This document shows, one piece after another, positions 50,513 to 61,192 of a DNA stretch of 64,000 nucleotides. The translations under genes were made by a program, and so were the position numbers. The notes beneath the pieces were generated by a model that saw nothing but the letters and a program-made list of their open reading frames with translations, had not been told where the DNA came from and did not search any database. The first letter of the stretch is position 1. Each line of letters starts with the position of its first letter. The stretch lies in contig JACRLX010000024.1 in the NCBI GenBank assembly GCA_016235165.1, positions 1-64,000 on the forward strand, written 5' to 3'. This stretch comes from Rhodocyclales bacterium (GTDB lineage Bacteria; Pseudomonadota; Gammaproteobacteria; Burkholderiales; Rhodocyclaceae).

Positions 50513-51379
50513 TCAGGCCTCTTGTGCCAGTTCGCCGATCTCGCGGATCAGGTCGTCGAACCTGGTTCGCGCATGCTCCCGTTGCGCCGGCGTGGTGAGT
50601 GCCTGAATCGCCGCCGCCAGTTCGCTTGAGGCCTGGCGCAAGGCGAGGGCAACGACCCGCCGTGACGGGTCCGCGGGAATGTCGAAGCGATCCGCATAGT
50701 CGCGCAGCAAGGCCACGACACGCTCGCGCGAGGGTTTTTCGGCCTGTACCCTGCGCGCCAGCTCCAGCAGTTCGTTCTGGCGCCGCAGCCGCTCCTCGTA
50801 CCAGAACTGTGCGCCGCTGGGTTGAGCCTCAACCAGTTGCCGAATGGCGGCTTCCTGATCGTCGCTGAATGCGCCATACCAATACTCGGCACGTTCCAAT
50901 AGCCGCATGAATCGGGCCTTGCGCCGGCCGGCTTCTCCTTCCGCCAGGCGGGCTTCCTTGGCGTAGCTCAGGTTCTTTTCGGCCTGCCGGACCGCCATGC
51001 GCTCGATTTGTGCCGGAGTCAGCGTCAGCAGCAGATCGGCGGCATCGGGGATGGCCTGGTCGGCGAATCGGCGCACGCGCCGAATGATCGCTTCAGTCAG
51101 CAGCAGCCCGTCGGCTGCCGTCGCCTTGCCGGTCGCCAGGCTTCGCGCCTGGCCGAGAACGCTTGCGTAGTCGGGCAGTTGCGATTTGCGGTGCCAGGCC
51201 ATCAGGCGGGTCAGGCGTTCGCGCGCCAGGGCATCCTGTTCCGCCGACAGATCGAGATATTGATCGATCCACCAGCGCGCGAGGCTATCGGCATTGCCAT
51301 AGCCAAGCCGGACGGCGCTGCAAGCCGGCAGCAGCAATGCGGCGGAAATCAGCAGCAGGGGCAGCAAGGCACGGCGCAT
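50513..51379 (-). CDS. Lipoprotein of the DUF6279 type
   Basis: 288 residues from ATG 51379. A lipoprotein signal peptide ends in the lipobox LLPACSA. The mature part begins RLGYGNADSLARWWIDQYLDLSAEQ and continues as long helices (LTPAQIERMAVRQAEKNL; FDDLIREIGELAQEA). Proteins like this are common in proteobacteria and have no established role. It converges on the OB-fold gene. Confidence 0.8.
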   Translation of the reverse strand: MRRALLPLLLISAALLLPACSAVRLGYGNADSLARWWIDQYLDLSAEQDALARERLTRLMAWHRKSQLPDYASVLGQARSLATGKATAADGLLLTEAIIRRVRRFADQAIPDAADLLLTLTPAQIERMAVRQAEKNLSYAKEARLAEGEAGRRKARFMRLLERAEYWYGAFSDDQEAAIRQLVEAQPSGAQFWYEERLRRQNELLELARRVQAEKPSRERVVALLRDYADRFDIPADPSRRVVALALRQASSELAAAIQALTTPAQREHARTRFDDLIREIGELAQEA

Positions 51380-51466
51380 GAGGTGAGCTGCGGTGGATCT
51401 GGTCGAATTGGCAAAGGGCAAGTATGGCGGCCCGGCCGGCACGGCGTCAATCGACCGTGCGGATGA

Positions 51467-51489
51467 AAGTCGGCGCTGGCGCCACGGCG
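51467..51489 (+). repeat. 23-bp dispersed repeat, copy i (upstream of the rhodanese gene)
   Basis: AAGTCGGCGCTGGCG followed by CCACGGCG, the consensus form, about 35 bases before the rhodanese start codon. Confidence 0.8.
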
Positions 51490-51525
51490 CTACACTTCGC
51501 TTTTGGCCAGCGGGAGGATCGTTCC

Positions 51526-52179
51526 GTGCGTCGCATTTATTTTCTCGCCGGCTGCTGCGGACTGTTGTTTGCCCCGCTCGCCGATGCGGATCAGCCGGTC
51601 GGGATCACCGCGCAGCAACCCTGGCTGGACGTGATGCATGAGGGCCGCCGGGTGCGCATCGAGCGCGACGCGGACAACCTGAACCAGATCGATCCGGACT
51701 TTGCGCTGACCTCGCGGCCCTGTCCGCCCTATTGCATCCAGCCCATGCACCTGGCGCCTGGAGTCGAGACCATCGGCGAGCTGGAACTGATGGAATACCT
51801 GCGACGCATCAGCCCGCCTGACACCGGCGTGCTGGTGATCGATTCGCGCGATGCAGAGTGGTTGCAGCGCTCCGGCCTGATCCCGGGGGCCATCCACATT
51901 CCCTGGACAAGGCTGCATCCGGCGCGGGCGGATGCCGATTCGATCGCCGAGACGCTTACCCTGCAATTCGGCGCCAGTCGCACCGGACCGCTGTGGAACT
52001 TCGAAAACGCAAAAACCCTGGTGTTCTATTGCAACGGGTCGTGGTGCGGCCAGTCGCCGACCAACATCAGGCAACTGCTGGCCCTGGGCTATCCGGCGCA
52101 CAAACTGAAATGGTATCGCGGTGGCATGCAGGCCTGGAAGAGCCTCGGCCTGACCACCGTGCCTTTGGCCAAGCGCTGA
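51526..52179 (+). CDS. Exported rhodanese-like protein (CNGxWCG type)
   Basis: 217 residues from GTG 51526, preceded by GGGAGGA and followed by a signal peptide (RRIYFLAGCCGLLFAPLADA). A rhodanese domain fills the C-half: VLVIDSRDAEWLQRSGLIPGAIHIPW and LVFYCNGSWCGQSPTNIRQLL with the active-site Cys. Also CPPYCIQPMHLAPGVETIGELEL, typical of the PQQ/c-type-linked periplasmic subgroup. It could move sulfane sulfur in the periplasm. Confidence 0.82.
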   Translation: MRRIYFLAGCCGLLFAPLADADQPVGITAQQPWLDVMHEGRRVRIERDADNLNQIDPDFALTSRPCPPYCIQPMHLAPGVETIGELELMEYLRRISPPDTGVLVIDSRDAEWLQRSGLIPGAIHIPWTRLHPARADADSIAETLTLQFGASRTGPLWNFENAKTLVFYCNGSWCGQSPTNIRQLLALGYPAHKLKWYRGGMQAWKSLGLTTVPLAKR

Positions 52180-52184
52180 TCGCC

Positions 52185-52370
52185 TCAGCCAGGCTGTGCG
52201 CGCGACGATGTGGTCCCGGTGCGATAGAAGTCAGTCTGCACGAAGGCGCCGCGCAGGGGACAGGAGTTGTTCAGGCCGCAGTTTTTTCGTTTGGCACACT
52301 CGGCCTGCGCTTGAACCAGTACTACGTAGTCCCCACATACCGGGCAACGGTCCATCGGCGGTTCGAACAT
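52185..52370 (-). CDS. Small Cys-rich zinc-ribbon-like protein
   Basis: 61 residues with GAGGAGA before ATG 52370. Cys9-x2-Cys12 (RCPVCGD) and later cysteines at 25, 31 and 37 (ECAKRKNCGLNNSC) suggest a metal site. Function unknown. It sits convergent with the rhodanese gene. Confidence 0.6.
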   Translation of the reverse strand: MFEPPMDRCPVCGDYVVLVQAQAECAKRKNCGLNNSCPLRGAFVQTDFYRTGTTSSRAQPG

Positions 52371-52543
52371 GATTGTCTCCTCGACGGTGGCTTGGTGTTA
52401 TTGCCGGCATGGGAGCGCCACCTTGGGGCCAAGTTTGAACTGTCGCTTCGCCTCCGGCAATGCGTAGTTTCCGAAGCGCACTGGGTAGTTCCACTCTCGG
52501 ATAGACTTCCCGATCCCAATTTTTTCAGACCAAAGGAATCGAA

Positions 52544-52933
52544 ATGAGCGGCATCAACTTCAAGCGCGAGATCGCGGAAAGCATGGACCAGGCCATCGAT
52601 CGCGCCACCAAGGCCCTGGCGGCCGAGGGTTTCGGCATCCTCACCCGGATCGACATGCATTCCAAGATCAAGGAGAAAACCGGCAAGGACATCGTGCCTA
52701 CGGTGATTCTTGGCGCCTGCAATCCCAACCTGGCCTACGAGGCCTACACCGCCAATACCGACGTTGCGAGCCTGTTGCCCTGCAATGCCGTGGTGCGCGA
52801 ACTGGCTCCCGGAAAGATTTCGCTGGAGTTCGCCGCACCGTCGGGGATGATGCGGATTCTGGGCGACCAGCAGCTCACCGAATTGGCCAGGGAAGCCGAT
52901 GCACGCATCCAGCGCGCGCTGAATGCGGCCTGA
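52544..52933 (+). CDS. DUF302-domain protein
   Basis: 129 residues. The DUF302 core is clear: SMDQAIDRATKALAAEGFGILTRIDM, PTVILGACNPNLAYEAYT and NAVVREL. Structures of this family are dimeric alpha/beta folds that may bind ligands; no proven function. Preceded by AAGGAA. Confidence 0.85.
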   Translation: MSGINFKREIAESMDQAIDRATKALAAEGFGILTRIDMHSKIKEKTGKDIVPTVILGACNPNLAYEAYTANTDVASLLPCNAVVRELAPGKISLEFAAPSGMMRILGDQQLTELAREADARIQRALNAA

Positions 52934-52944
52934 TTGATGAAAAA

Positions 52945-53244
52945 TTATCTCGGCCAGCGTTTGTGGCCGAGAAACTCTTCCCAGCCCAGGCTGCCGTCCT
53001 TGTCGCTGTCGAGTTTGTCGAAGTTGTCGGCCAGGTAGGCCGACTTGCCGGCGACTTCGTCGCGTGACAGTTTTCCGTCCTTATTGCTGTCCATGGCGTC
53101 AAAGCGTGCCTCGGCTTTCTGCTTTTCGGCGCGCGCCATCTCGCCACGAATGCCGGGCGCGTCGAGATCGGGAATCAGGGATTGGGAAAATGCAGCGGCG
53201 ACACAGACGGACAGCGCGAACATCAATGCAAATTGGTTACGCAT
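52945..53244 (-). CDS. Exported EF-hand protein
   Basis: 99 residues from ATG 53244. A signal peptide (ALMFALSVCVAAAFS) is followed by two EF-hand loops, DSNKDGKLSRDE and DSDKDGSLGWEE, both with the full set of calcium-ligand positions. A periplasmic calcium-binding protein of unknown partner. Confidence 0.85.
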   Translation of the reverse strand: MRNQFALMFALSVCVAAAFSQSLIPDLDAPGIRGEMARAEKQKAEARFDAMDSNKDGKLSRDEVAGKSAYLADNFDKLDSDKDGSLGWEEFLGHKRWPR

Positions 53245-53348
53245 GGCGCAAACTTCACTGGTAAGCCGTCGGAACCGGTTCCCTCCGTTCCGATGCCTGA
53301 ACAATGCGCCTGTCCGGCAAGAAAGTGAATCCGACGAAGGTAATAAAT

Positions 53349-53366
53349 CCCCGGCTATTTGCGGGG
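53349..53366 (-). terminator. Possible terminator after the IclR gene
   Basis: On the minus strand CCCCG, 8-base loop, CGGGG, then ATTTATT. Weak stem and short T run; placed 64 bases after the IclR stop. Confidence 0.4.
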
Positions 53367-53369
53367 TGG

Positions 53370-53383
53370 TTGACCTTGGTCAA
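53370..53383. promoter_or_regulatory. Palindrome TTGACC-TT-GGTCAA
   Basis: Perfect inverted repeat in the gap between the IclR gene and the EF-hand gene. It may be an operator; the regulator is not known. Confidence 0.35.
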
Positions 53384-53429
53384 AATTCTGCGGCCCCGTT
53401 GGCAATCCGAGGCCCTTGCACGGGGACCA

Positions 53430-54236
53430 TCAGGAATGTTTCCCGGTCCAGCCCAGGCGGCGGGAAATGGTCTGCGCGGCCGATGCAACGGCGCGGGGAA
53501 TCGGTCCGTTCCAGGCCGAGGGAAACAGGCTGGCCGGCCCCAGCGCCGTGATTGCCACCGCCATCTTGCCTTCGTGATCGAAGATCGGAGCACAGAAGGC
53601 ATTGACGCCGGGCAGGACCGACCCTACCGCGCGCGACATGGCGTGCTGACGCGCCTCGGCGACCAGGGCGTCGAGGTCCAACCGGCTCGTGGGGCCGCGC
53701 CCCTCGCTTGCCGTGGAATTGATCCCGAGTTCCGCCTCGACCCTTGCGGTCACCTGCGGTGAGTCGGAGAAGCTGACGAAACACAGGCCGATCGCCGAGT
53801 TCAACAGCGGCATCACCGAGCCGGTGCGCAGGTTCACGTTGATCGGGCGACGCGACTCGACCCAGCGCACGATAGTCGGTCCCATGTTGCCCCACACCGC
53901 CAGCGCCACGGTTTCGCCGATCTCCTCGCTTAGTGCATCGAGCACGGGTGTGGCGGCGCGTACCGCATCGAGGCGGGCAAGGCTGGCCAGTCCCAGTTCG
54001 AGCGCGAAATGTCCGAGGTCGTAACGGCCGGATTGGGCGTCCTGAACCACCAGGCCGGTACGCACGAAGCTGACCAGGTAGCGATGGGCCTTGGCCGCCG
54101 GCATGCCGGTCTTGAGCGCCAGGTCACGCAACATCATGGGCGCGCCGTGGTCGGCCAGTGCCTGCAACAGGGGCACGCCGACCTCGATCGACTGTACGCC
54201 CTGACGGCTGTCCTCGTCTTTTTCCGCATCCGGCAT
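53430..54236 (-). CDS. IclR-family transcriptional regulator
   Basis: 268 residues, the usual size. An N-terminal winged helix (GVPLLQALADHGAPMMLRDLALKTGMPAAKAHRYLVSFVRTGLV) and a C-terminal effector domain (GETVALAVWGNMGPTIVRWVE; VNAFCAPIFDHEGKMAVAITALGP). IclR regulators often control aromatic-acid catabolism, so the paa or beta-oxidation genes are possible targets, but no target site is proven. It is divergent from the exonuclease gene. Confidence 0.9.
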   Translation of the reverse strand: MPDAEKDEDSRQGVQSIEVGVPLLQALADHGAPMMLRDLALKTGMPAAKAHRYLVSFVRTGLVVQDAQSGRYDLGHFALELGLASLARLDAVRAATPVLDALSEEIGETVALAVWGNMGPTIVRWVESRRPINVNLRTGSVMPLLNSAIGLCFVSFSDSPQVTARVEAELGINSTASEGRGPTSRLDLDALVAEARQHAMSRAVGSVLPGVNAFCAPIFDHEGKMAVAITALGPASLFPSAWNGPIPRAVASAAQTISRRLGWTGKHS

Positions 54237-54254
54237 GGCGGAGGATTATAGAAT

Positions 54255-54277
54255 CGCCGCATCGCCAGCGCCGACTT
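54255..54277 (-). repeat. 23-bp dispersed repeat, copy j (IclR-exonuclease intergenic)
   Basis: On the minus strand AAGTCGGCGCTGGCG followed by ATGCGGCG. It lies between divergent start codons, so it may overlap promoter elements. Confidence 0.7.
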
Positions 54278-54308
54278 TCGGCCTTTCCCTGACCGCCGCC
54301 ATTTCGCC

Positions 54309-55103
54309 ATGACACCCTTGCTGGTTTTCGACATCGAGAGCATTCCGGATATCGCCGGCCTGCGCACGCTGCATGAACTGCCTGCGGAGTTGGCGGATGC
54401 CGAGGTGGCCGAGTTTGCCTTCCAGCGCCAGCGGGCCAAGAATGGCAGCGATTTCCTGCCCCTGCACTTGCAGCGCGTGGTGGTGATTTCCTGTGCCCTG
54501 CGCAACGATGAGGGTTTTCGTGTCTGGTCGCTGGCGGAACCGAAGTCGGGCGAGGGCGAGATCATCCAGCGCTTCTTCGACGGCGTCGAGAAATTCACGC
54601 CGCAACTCGTGTCCTGGAACGGTGGCGGTTTCGATCTGCCGGTGCTGCACTATCGCGGCCTGATCCACGGCGTGACGGCGCCGCGCTACTGGGACATGGG
54701 CGAGGGCGATTACCGCGACTCACGCGACTTCAAGTGGAACAACTACATTAGCCGCTACCACATGCGGCATCTCGACCTGATGGACCTGCTGGCGATGTAC
54801 CAGCCACGCGGCAGCGCGCCCCTCGATCAACTGGCGCGACTGATGGGGCTGCCGGGCAAGCTGGGCATGGACGGTTCCGCCGTCTGGGGTGCCTGGCAGG
54901 AAGGCCGCATAGCCGAGATCCGCGATTATTGCGAAACGGACGTGGTGAATACATTTCTCGTCTTCCTGCGCTTCCAGTTGATGCGTGGCCTGTTGAGCAA
55001 GGCCGAGCACGAGGCCGAACTCGCGCTGGTCAAGTCGTCGCTCACCGCCACCGGCCTGCCGCACTGGAAGGAGTTCATCGTCGCCTGGGAGGAATCATGC
55101 TGA
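54309..55103 (+). CDS. DEDDy 3'-5' exonuclease (PolB exonuclease-like)
   Basis: 264 residues. The DEDDy motifs are FDIES (Exo I), SWNGGGFDLPVL (Exo II) and YCETDVVNTFLVF (Exo III, Tyr). This matches the predicted PolB exonuclease-like 2 family found in many bacteria; it probably trims or proofreads DNA or RNA 3' ends. Length normal. Confidence 0.9.
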   Translation: MTPLLVFDIESIPDIAGLRTLHELPAELADAEVAEFAFQRQRAKNGSDFLPLHLQRVVVISCALRNDEGFRVWSLAEPKSGEGEIIQRFFDGVEKFTPQLVSWNGGGFDLPVLHYRGLIHGVTAPRYWDMGEGDYRDSRDFKWNNYISRYHMRHLDLMDLLAMYQPRGSAPLDQLARLMGLPGKLGMDGSAVWGAWQEGRIAEIRDYCETDVVNTFLVFLRFQLMRGLLSKAEHEAELALVKSSLTATGLPHWKEFIVAWEESC

Positions 55104-55639
55104 TCGATGCCGCGCAATCCGCGCTGCTGGTGGTGGATGTCCAGGGCCGCCTAGTGCCGGCGATTTCCGGTTGGCAGGCCTTGCTCGACCAGGTGGTGTG
55201 GCTGATTCGCGTGGCCCGGCGCATGGGCATTCCGGTGCTGGCCTGCGAACAGTATCCGCAGGGCCTGGGACCGACCCATCCGACAGTAGCGGCGGAACTG
55301 CCGCCGGACTGCATCGCCGGCAAGCTGCATTTTTCCGCCGTGGCCGGCGGTTGCCATGGCTTGACCGCCGCCGGTAGCCATCCGCAACTGGTGGTCTGCG
55401 GCATGGAAAGCCATGTCTGCGTGATGCAGACCGTGCTCGAACTCCTTCAGGCCGGGCGCCAGGTTTTTGTCGTCGAGGAAGCCGTCGGTTCGCGCCGCGA
55501 GTCAGACAAGGCACTGGCCCTGGCAAGGATGCGCCAGGCCGGCGCCGCGATCGTCAGCCGCGAGATGGTAGCCTTTGAGTGGCTGCGCAAGGCCGATTCC
55601 GATCTGTTCCGCGAGATCAGCCGCAACTTCCTTCGCTGA
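55097..55639 (+). CDS. Isochorismatase-family hydrolase
   Basis: 180 residues, overlapping the exonuclease by 7 bases. Motifs: ALLVVDVQGRLV (Asp), GKLHFSAVAG (Lys) and VVCGMESHVCVMQTVLELL (nucleophile Cys). Similar to the YcaC/nicotinamidase group; reaction not assigned. Confidence 0.9.
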   Translation: MLIDAAQSALLVVDVQGRLVPAISGWQALLDQVVWLIRVARRMGIPVLACEQYPQGLGPTHPTVAAELPPDCIAGKLHFSAVAGGCHGLTAAGSHPQLVVCGMESHVCVMQTVLELLQAGRQVFVVEEAVGSRRESDKALALARMRQAGAAIVSREMVAFEWLRKADSDLFREISRNFLR

Positions 55640-55702
55640 TTTAGAGTCGTGCAACTACTCTGTGGGCCCAAATTGCGCTAGTATTAAAACGTTTGTTTGA
55701 AA

Positions 55703-55720
55703 CGACCGTTCAAACGGTCG
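55703..55720. promoter_or_regulatory. Palindromic operator upstream of the acyl-CoA dehydrogenase gene
   Basis: Perfect CGACCGTT-CA-AACGGTCG, preceded by CGTTTGTTTGAAACG, so two overlapping dyads sit just upstream of the beta-oxidation operon. TetR-type fatty-acid regulators use such sites. Confidence 0.7.
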
Positions 55721-55748
55721 CCGGGACCCAAGACCACAGGAGGACACC

Positions 55749-57539
55749 ATGGGCCACTACGCCGCCCCGCTGCGCGACATGCAATTCGTGCTGCATGAAC
55801 TACTCGACGTGACCAGCGAACTGAAGACCATGCCGTCTCATGCCGAGGTTGATGCGGACACCATCAATCAGATCCTGGAAGAAGGCGGCAAGTTCACCGC
55901 CGAAGTCTTGTTTCCCCTCAATCATGTCGGCGACCACGAAGGCTGCCGGCTGGATCGGGCGACACATGAGGTCACGACACCCAGGGGTTTCAAGGAGGCC
56001 TACCAACAGTTCGTCGACGGCGGCTGGCCGTCCCTGACCTGCGATCCGGAGTTCGGCGGCCAGGGCCTGCCGATCGTGGTCTACAACTCCCTGTCGGAGA
56101 TGCTCAATTCCTCCAACCAGGCCTGGTACATGTACCCCGGCCTGTCGCACGGGGCCTACGAGTGCCTGCATGAGCACGGCACGCCGGAGTTGAAGGCGCT
56201 CTACCTGCCCAAGCTCGTCTCCGGCCAATGGACCGGCACCATGTGCCTGACCGAACCCCACTGCGGCACCGACCTCGGCCTCTTGCGCTCGAAGGCCGAG
56301 CCGCAGGCGAACGGCAGCTACAAGATCACGGGCGGCAAGATCTTCATTTCCGCCGGCGAGCATGACATGGCGGAGAACATCCTCCACCTGGTGCTGGCCC
56401 GCCTGCCCGACGCGCCTGTGGGAACCAAGGGGATTTCGCTGTTCCTGGTGCCGAAGTTCATCCCCAATGCGGACGGCAGCCTGGGCGCCCGCAACGCGAT
56501 CACCTGCGGCGCGCTCGAGGAGAAGATGGGCATCCACGGCAACGCCACCTGTCAGATGAACCTGGACGAGGCCACGGGCTGGCTCATCGGCCAGCCGCAC
56601 AAGGGCCTCAATGCCATGTTCGTGATGATGAATGCGGCGCGCCTGGGCGTCGGCATGCAGTCGCTGGGCCTCACCGAAGTGGCCTACCAGCAGGCCGCCG
56701 CCTACGCCAGGGAACGTCTGCAGATGCGCAGCCTGTCGGGGCCCAAGGCACCGGACAAGCCGGCCGACCCGATCATCGTCCATCCCGACGTGCGGCGCAT
56801 GCTGCTTACCGCCCGCGCCTATGCCGAAGGCGGGCGCGCCTTTTCTTCCTTCGTCGCCCTGCTGATCGACCGCGAGCTGAGCCACCCCGACGAAGCCGTG
56901 CGCAAGGAATCGGCGGAGCTGGTCGCCCTGCTGACGCCGATCATCAAGGCCTTCATGACCGACAACGGCTGGATCGCGACATCGGAGGCGATGCAGGTCC
57001 ATGGCGGCTCCGGTTTCATCACCGGCACCGGCGTCGAGCAGTACGTGCGCGATGCCCGCATCAACATGATCTACGAGGGTACCAATACCGTGCAGTCGCT
57101 CGACCTGCTGGGGCGCAAGGTGCTGATGGACAACGGCGCCAGGCTGAAGAAGTTCGGTGCCCTGGTGCAGGCCTTCGTCGAGGAAAACGGCACCGACGAG
57201 GCGATGAACGAGTTCGTCACGCCGCTGGCCGACCTTGGCGACAAGCTCTCCAAGCTGACCATGGAAATCGGCATGAAGGCCTTCCAGAACCAGGACGAGG
57301 TCGGCGCCGCCGCCGTGCCCTACCTGCGGGTGGTCGGCCACCTGGTCTATGCGTATTTCTTCGCCCGCATGGCCAGGATCGCGCTGGCGAAACTGGATTC
57401 GGGCGACAGCTTCTACAAGGCCAAGCTGGCGACGGCGCGCTTCTACTTTGCCCGCCTGCTGCCCGAGACCGCGATGCTGATCCGCCAGGCGAGGTCCGGC
57501 GCCAAGTCGCTGCTCGAGCTCGAAGCCGAACTTTTCTAA
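55749..57539 (+). CDS. Acyl-CoA dehydrogenase with C-terminal extension
   Basis: 596 residues, the long FadE-like form with the acyl-CoA dehydrogenase C-terminal domain. FAD/substrate motifs: MCLTEPHCGTDLGLLRSKAE, KIFISAGEHDM, MNAARLGVGMQSLG and the catalytic-Glu region VRDARINMIYEGTN. It passes electrons to ETF (etfBA at the window end). AGGAGG precedes ATG 55749. Confidence 0.95.
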   Translation: MGHYAAPLRDMQFVLHELLDVTSELKTMPSHAEVDADTINQILEEGGKFTAEVLFPLNHVGDHEGCRLDRATHEVTTPRGFKEAYQQFVDGGWPSLTCDPEFGGQGLPIVVYNSLSEMLNSSNQAWYMYPGLSHGAYECLHEHGTPELKALYLPKLVSGQWTGTMCLTEPHCGTDLGLLRSKAEPQANGSYKITGGKIFISAGEHDMAENILHLVLARLPDAPVGTKGISLFLVPKFIPNADGSLGARNAITCGALEEKMGIHGNATCQMNLDEATGWLIGQPHKGLNAMFVMMNAARLGVGMQSLGLTEVAYQQAAAYARERLQMRSLSGPKAPDKPADPIIVHPDVRRMLLTARAYAEGGRAFSSFVALLIDRELSHPDEAVRKESAELVALLTPIIKAFMTDNGWIATSEAMQVHGGSGFITGTGVEQYVRDARINMIYEGTNTVQSLDLLGRKVLMDNGARLKKFGALVQAFVEENGTDEAMNEFVTPLADLGDKLSKLTMEIGMKAFQNQDEVGAAAVPYLRVVGHLVYAYFFARMARIALAKLDSGDSFYKAKLATARFYFARLLPETAMLIRQARSGAKSLLELEAELF

Positions 57540-57551
57540 GGGGGAATCCGC

Positions 57552-59951
<2,400 letters not shown>

Positions 59952-59972
59952 GGCGGAACCAAGGAGACTGAA

Positions 59973-61169
59973 ATGAGCAAACAACTGCAAGATGCCTACA
60001 TCGTTGCCGCCACCCGTACGCCGATCGGCAAGGCGCCGCGTGGCATGTTCCGCAACGTGCGTCCCGACGACCTGCTGGTCCGCGCCATCCAGTCCGCCAT
60101 GGCCCAGGTGCCGGGCCTCGACCCGAAGCTGGTGGAGGATGCGATCATCGGCTGCTCCTTCCCCGAGGGCGAGTCCGGGCTCAACATGGCGCGCAACGCC
60201 GTGCTGCTGGCCGGCCTGCCGAATACCGTGGGCGGGGTCACCGTGAACCGTTTCTGTGCCTCGGGCATCACCGCCGTGGCCATGGCCGCCGACCGCATCC
60301 GCGTCGGCCAGGCCGATGTCATGATCGCCGGCGGTGCCGAATCGATGTCCATGGTGCCGATGGGCGGCTTCCATCCCTCGATCAACATGGGCGCCTTCCG
60401 TGACGAGAACGTCGGCATGGCCTACGGCATGGGCCTGACCGCCGAGAAGGTGGCGACGCAGTGGAAGGTGACGCGCGAAATGCAGGACGAATTCGCGCTG
60501 GCCTCGCACCAGAAGGCGATCGCCGGCCAGCAGGCCGGGGAGTTCAAGGACGAGACCACGCCGGTCGAGGTGGTCGAGCGCGTACCCAACCTGGCCAGCG
60601 GCGAGGTGGAACTCAGGACGCGCACGGTCGATCGCGACGAGGGCGCGCGCGCCGACTCGAATCTTGCGGCCCTGGCCAGGCTCAAGCCCGTGTTCGCCGC
60701 CAAGGGCTCGGTGACCGCCGGCAACAGTTCGCAAACCTCGGATGGCGCAGGTGCCTTGATCCTGGTCAGCGAGAAGATCCTCAAACAGTTCAACCTGATG
60801 CCGCTGGCGCGCTTCGTGTCATTCGCGGCGCGTGGCGTGCCGCCCGAGATCATGGGCATCGGCCCCAAGGAGGCGATCCCGGTGGCCTGCAAGGCCGCCG
60901 GCATCACCCAGGATCAGCTCGACTGGATCGAGCTCAACGAGGCCTTCGCGGCGCAGGCGCTGGCCGTGATCGGCGATCTTGGTCTCGACCCGGCCAAGGT
61001 CAATCCGCTGGGCGGCGCCATTGCGCTGGGCCATCCGCTGGGCGCTACCGGCGCCATCCGCGCCGCGACCACGGTGCATGCCCTGCGTCGGCGCAAGCTG
61101 AAATACGGCATGGTGACCATGTGCGTCGGCACCGGCATGGGTGCGGCGGGGATTTTCGAGCGGATGTAA
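59973..61169 (+). CDS. Acetyl-CoA C-acyltransferase (thiolase)
   Basis: 398 residues. Thiolase signatures: NRFCASGITAVAMAADRI (nucleophile Cys), NEAFAAQALAVIGDLGL and GGAIALGHPLGATGAIR, and CVGTGMGAAGIFE near the end. It cleaves 3-ketoacyl-CoA with CoA. AAGGAGA before ATG; third gene of the operon. Confidence 0.95.
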   Translation: MSKQLQDAYIVAATRTPIGKAPRGMFRNVRPDDLLVRAIQSAMAQVPGLDPKLVEDAIIGCSFPEGESGLNMARNAVLLAGLPNTVGGVTVNRFCASGITAVAMAADRIRVGQADVMIAGGAESMSMVPMGGFHPSINMGAFRDENVGMAYGMGLTAEKVATQWKVTREMQDEFALASHQKAIAGQQAGEFKDETTPVEVVERVPNLASGEVELRTRTVDRDEGARADSNLAALARLKPVFAAKGSVTAGNSSQTSDGAGALILVSEKILKQFNLMPLARFVSFAARGVPPEIMGIGPKEAIPVACKAAGITQDQLDWIELNEAFAAQALAVIGDLGLDPAKVNPLGGAIALGHPLGATGAIRAATTVHALRRRKLKYGMVTMCVGTGMGAAGIFERM

Positions 61170-61192
61170 TACTACGGGAACCGGGGCGAGGC

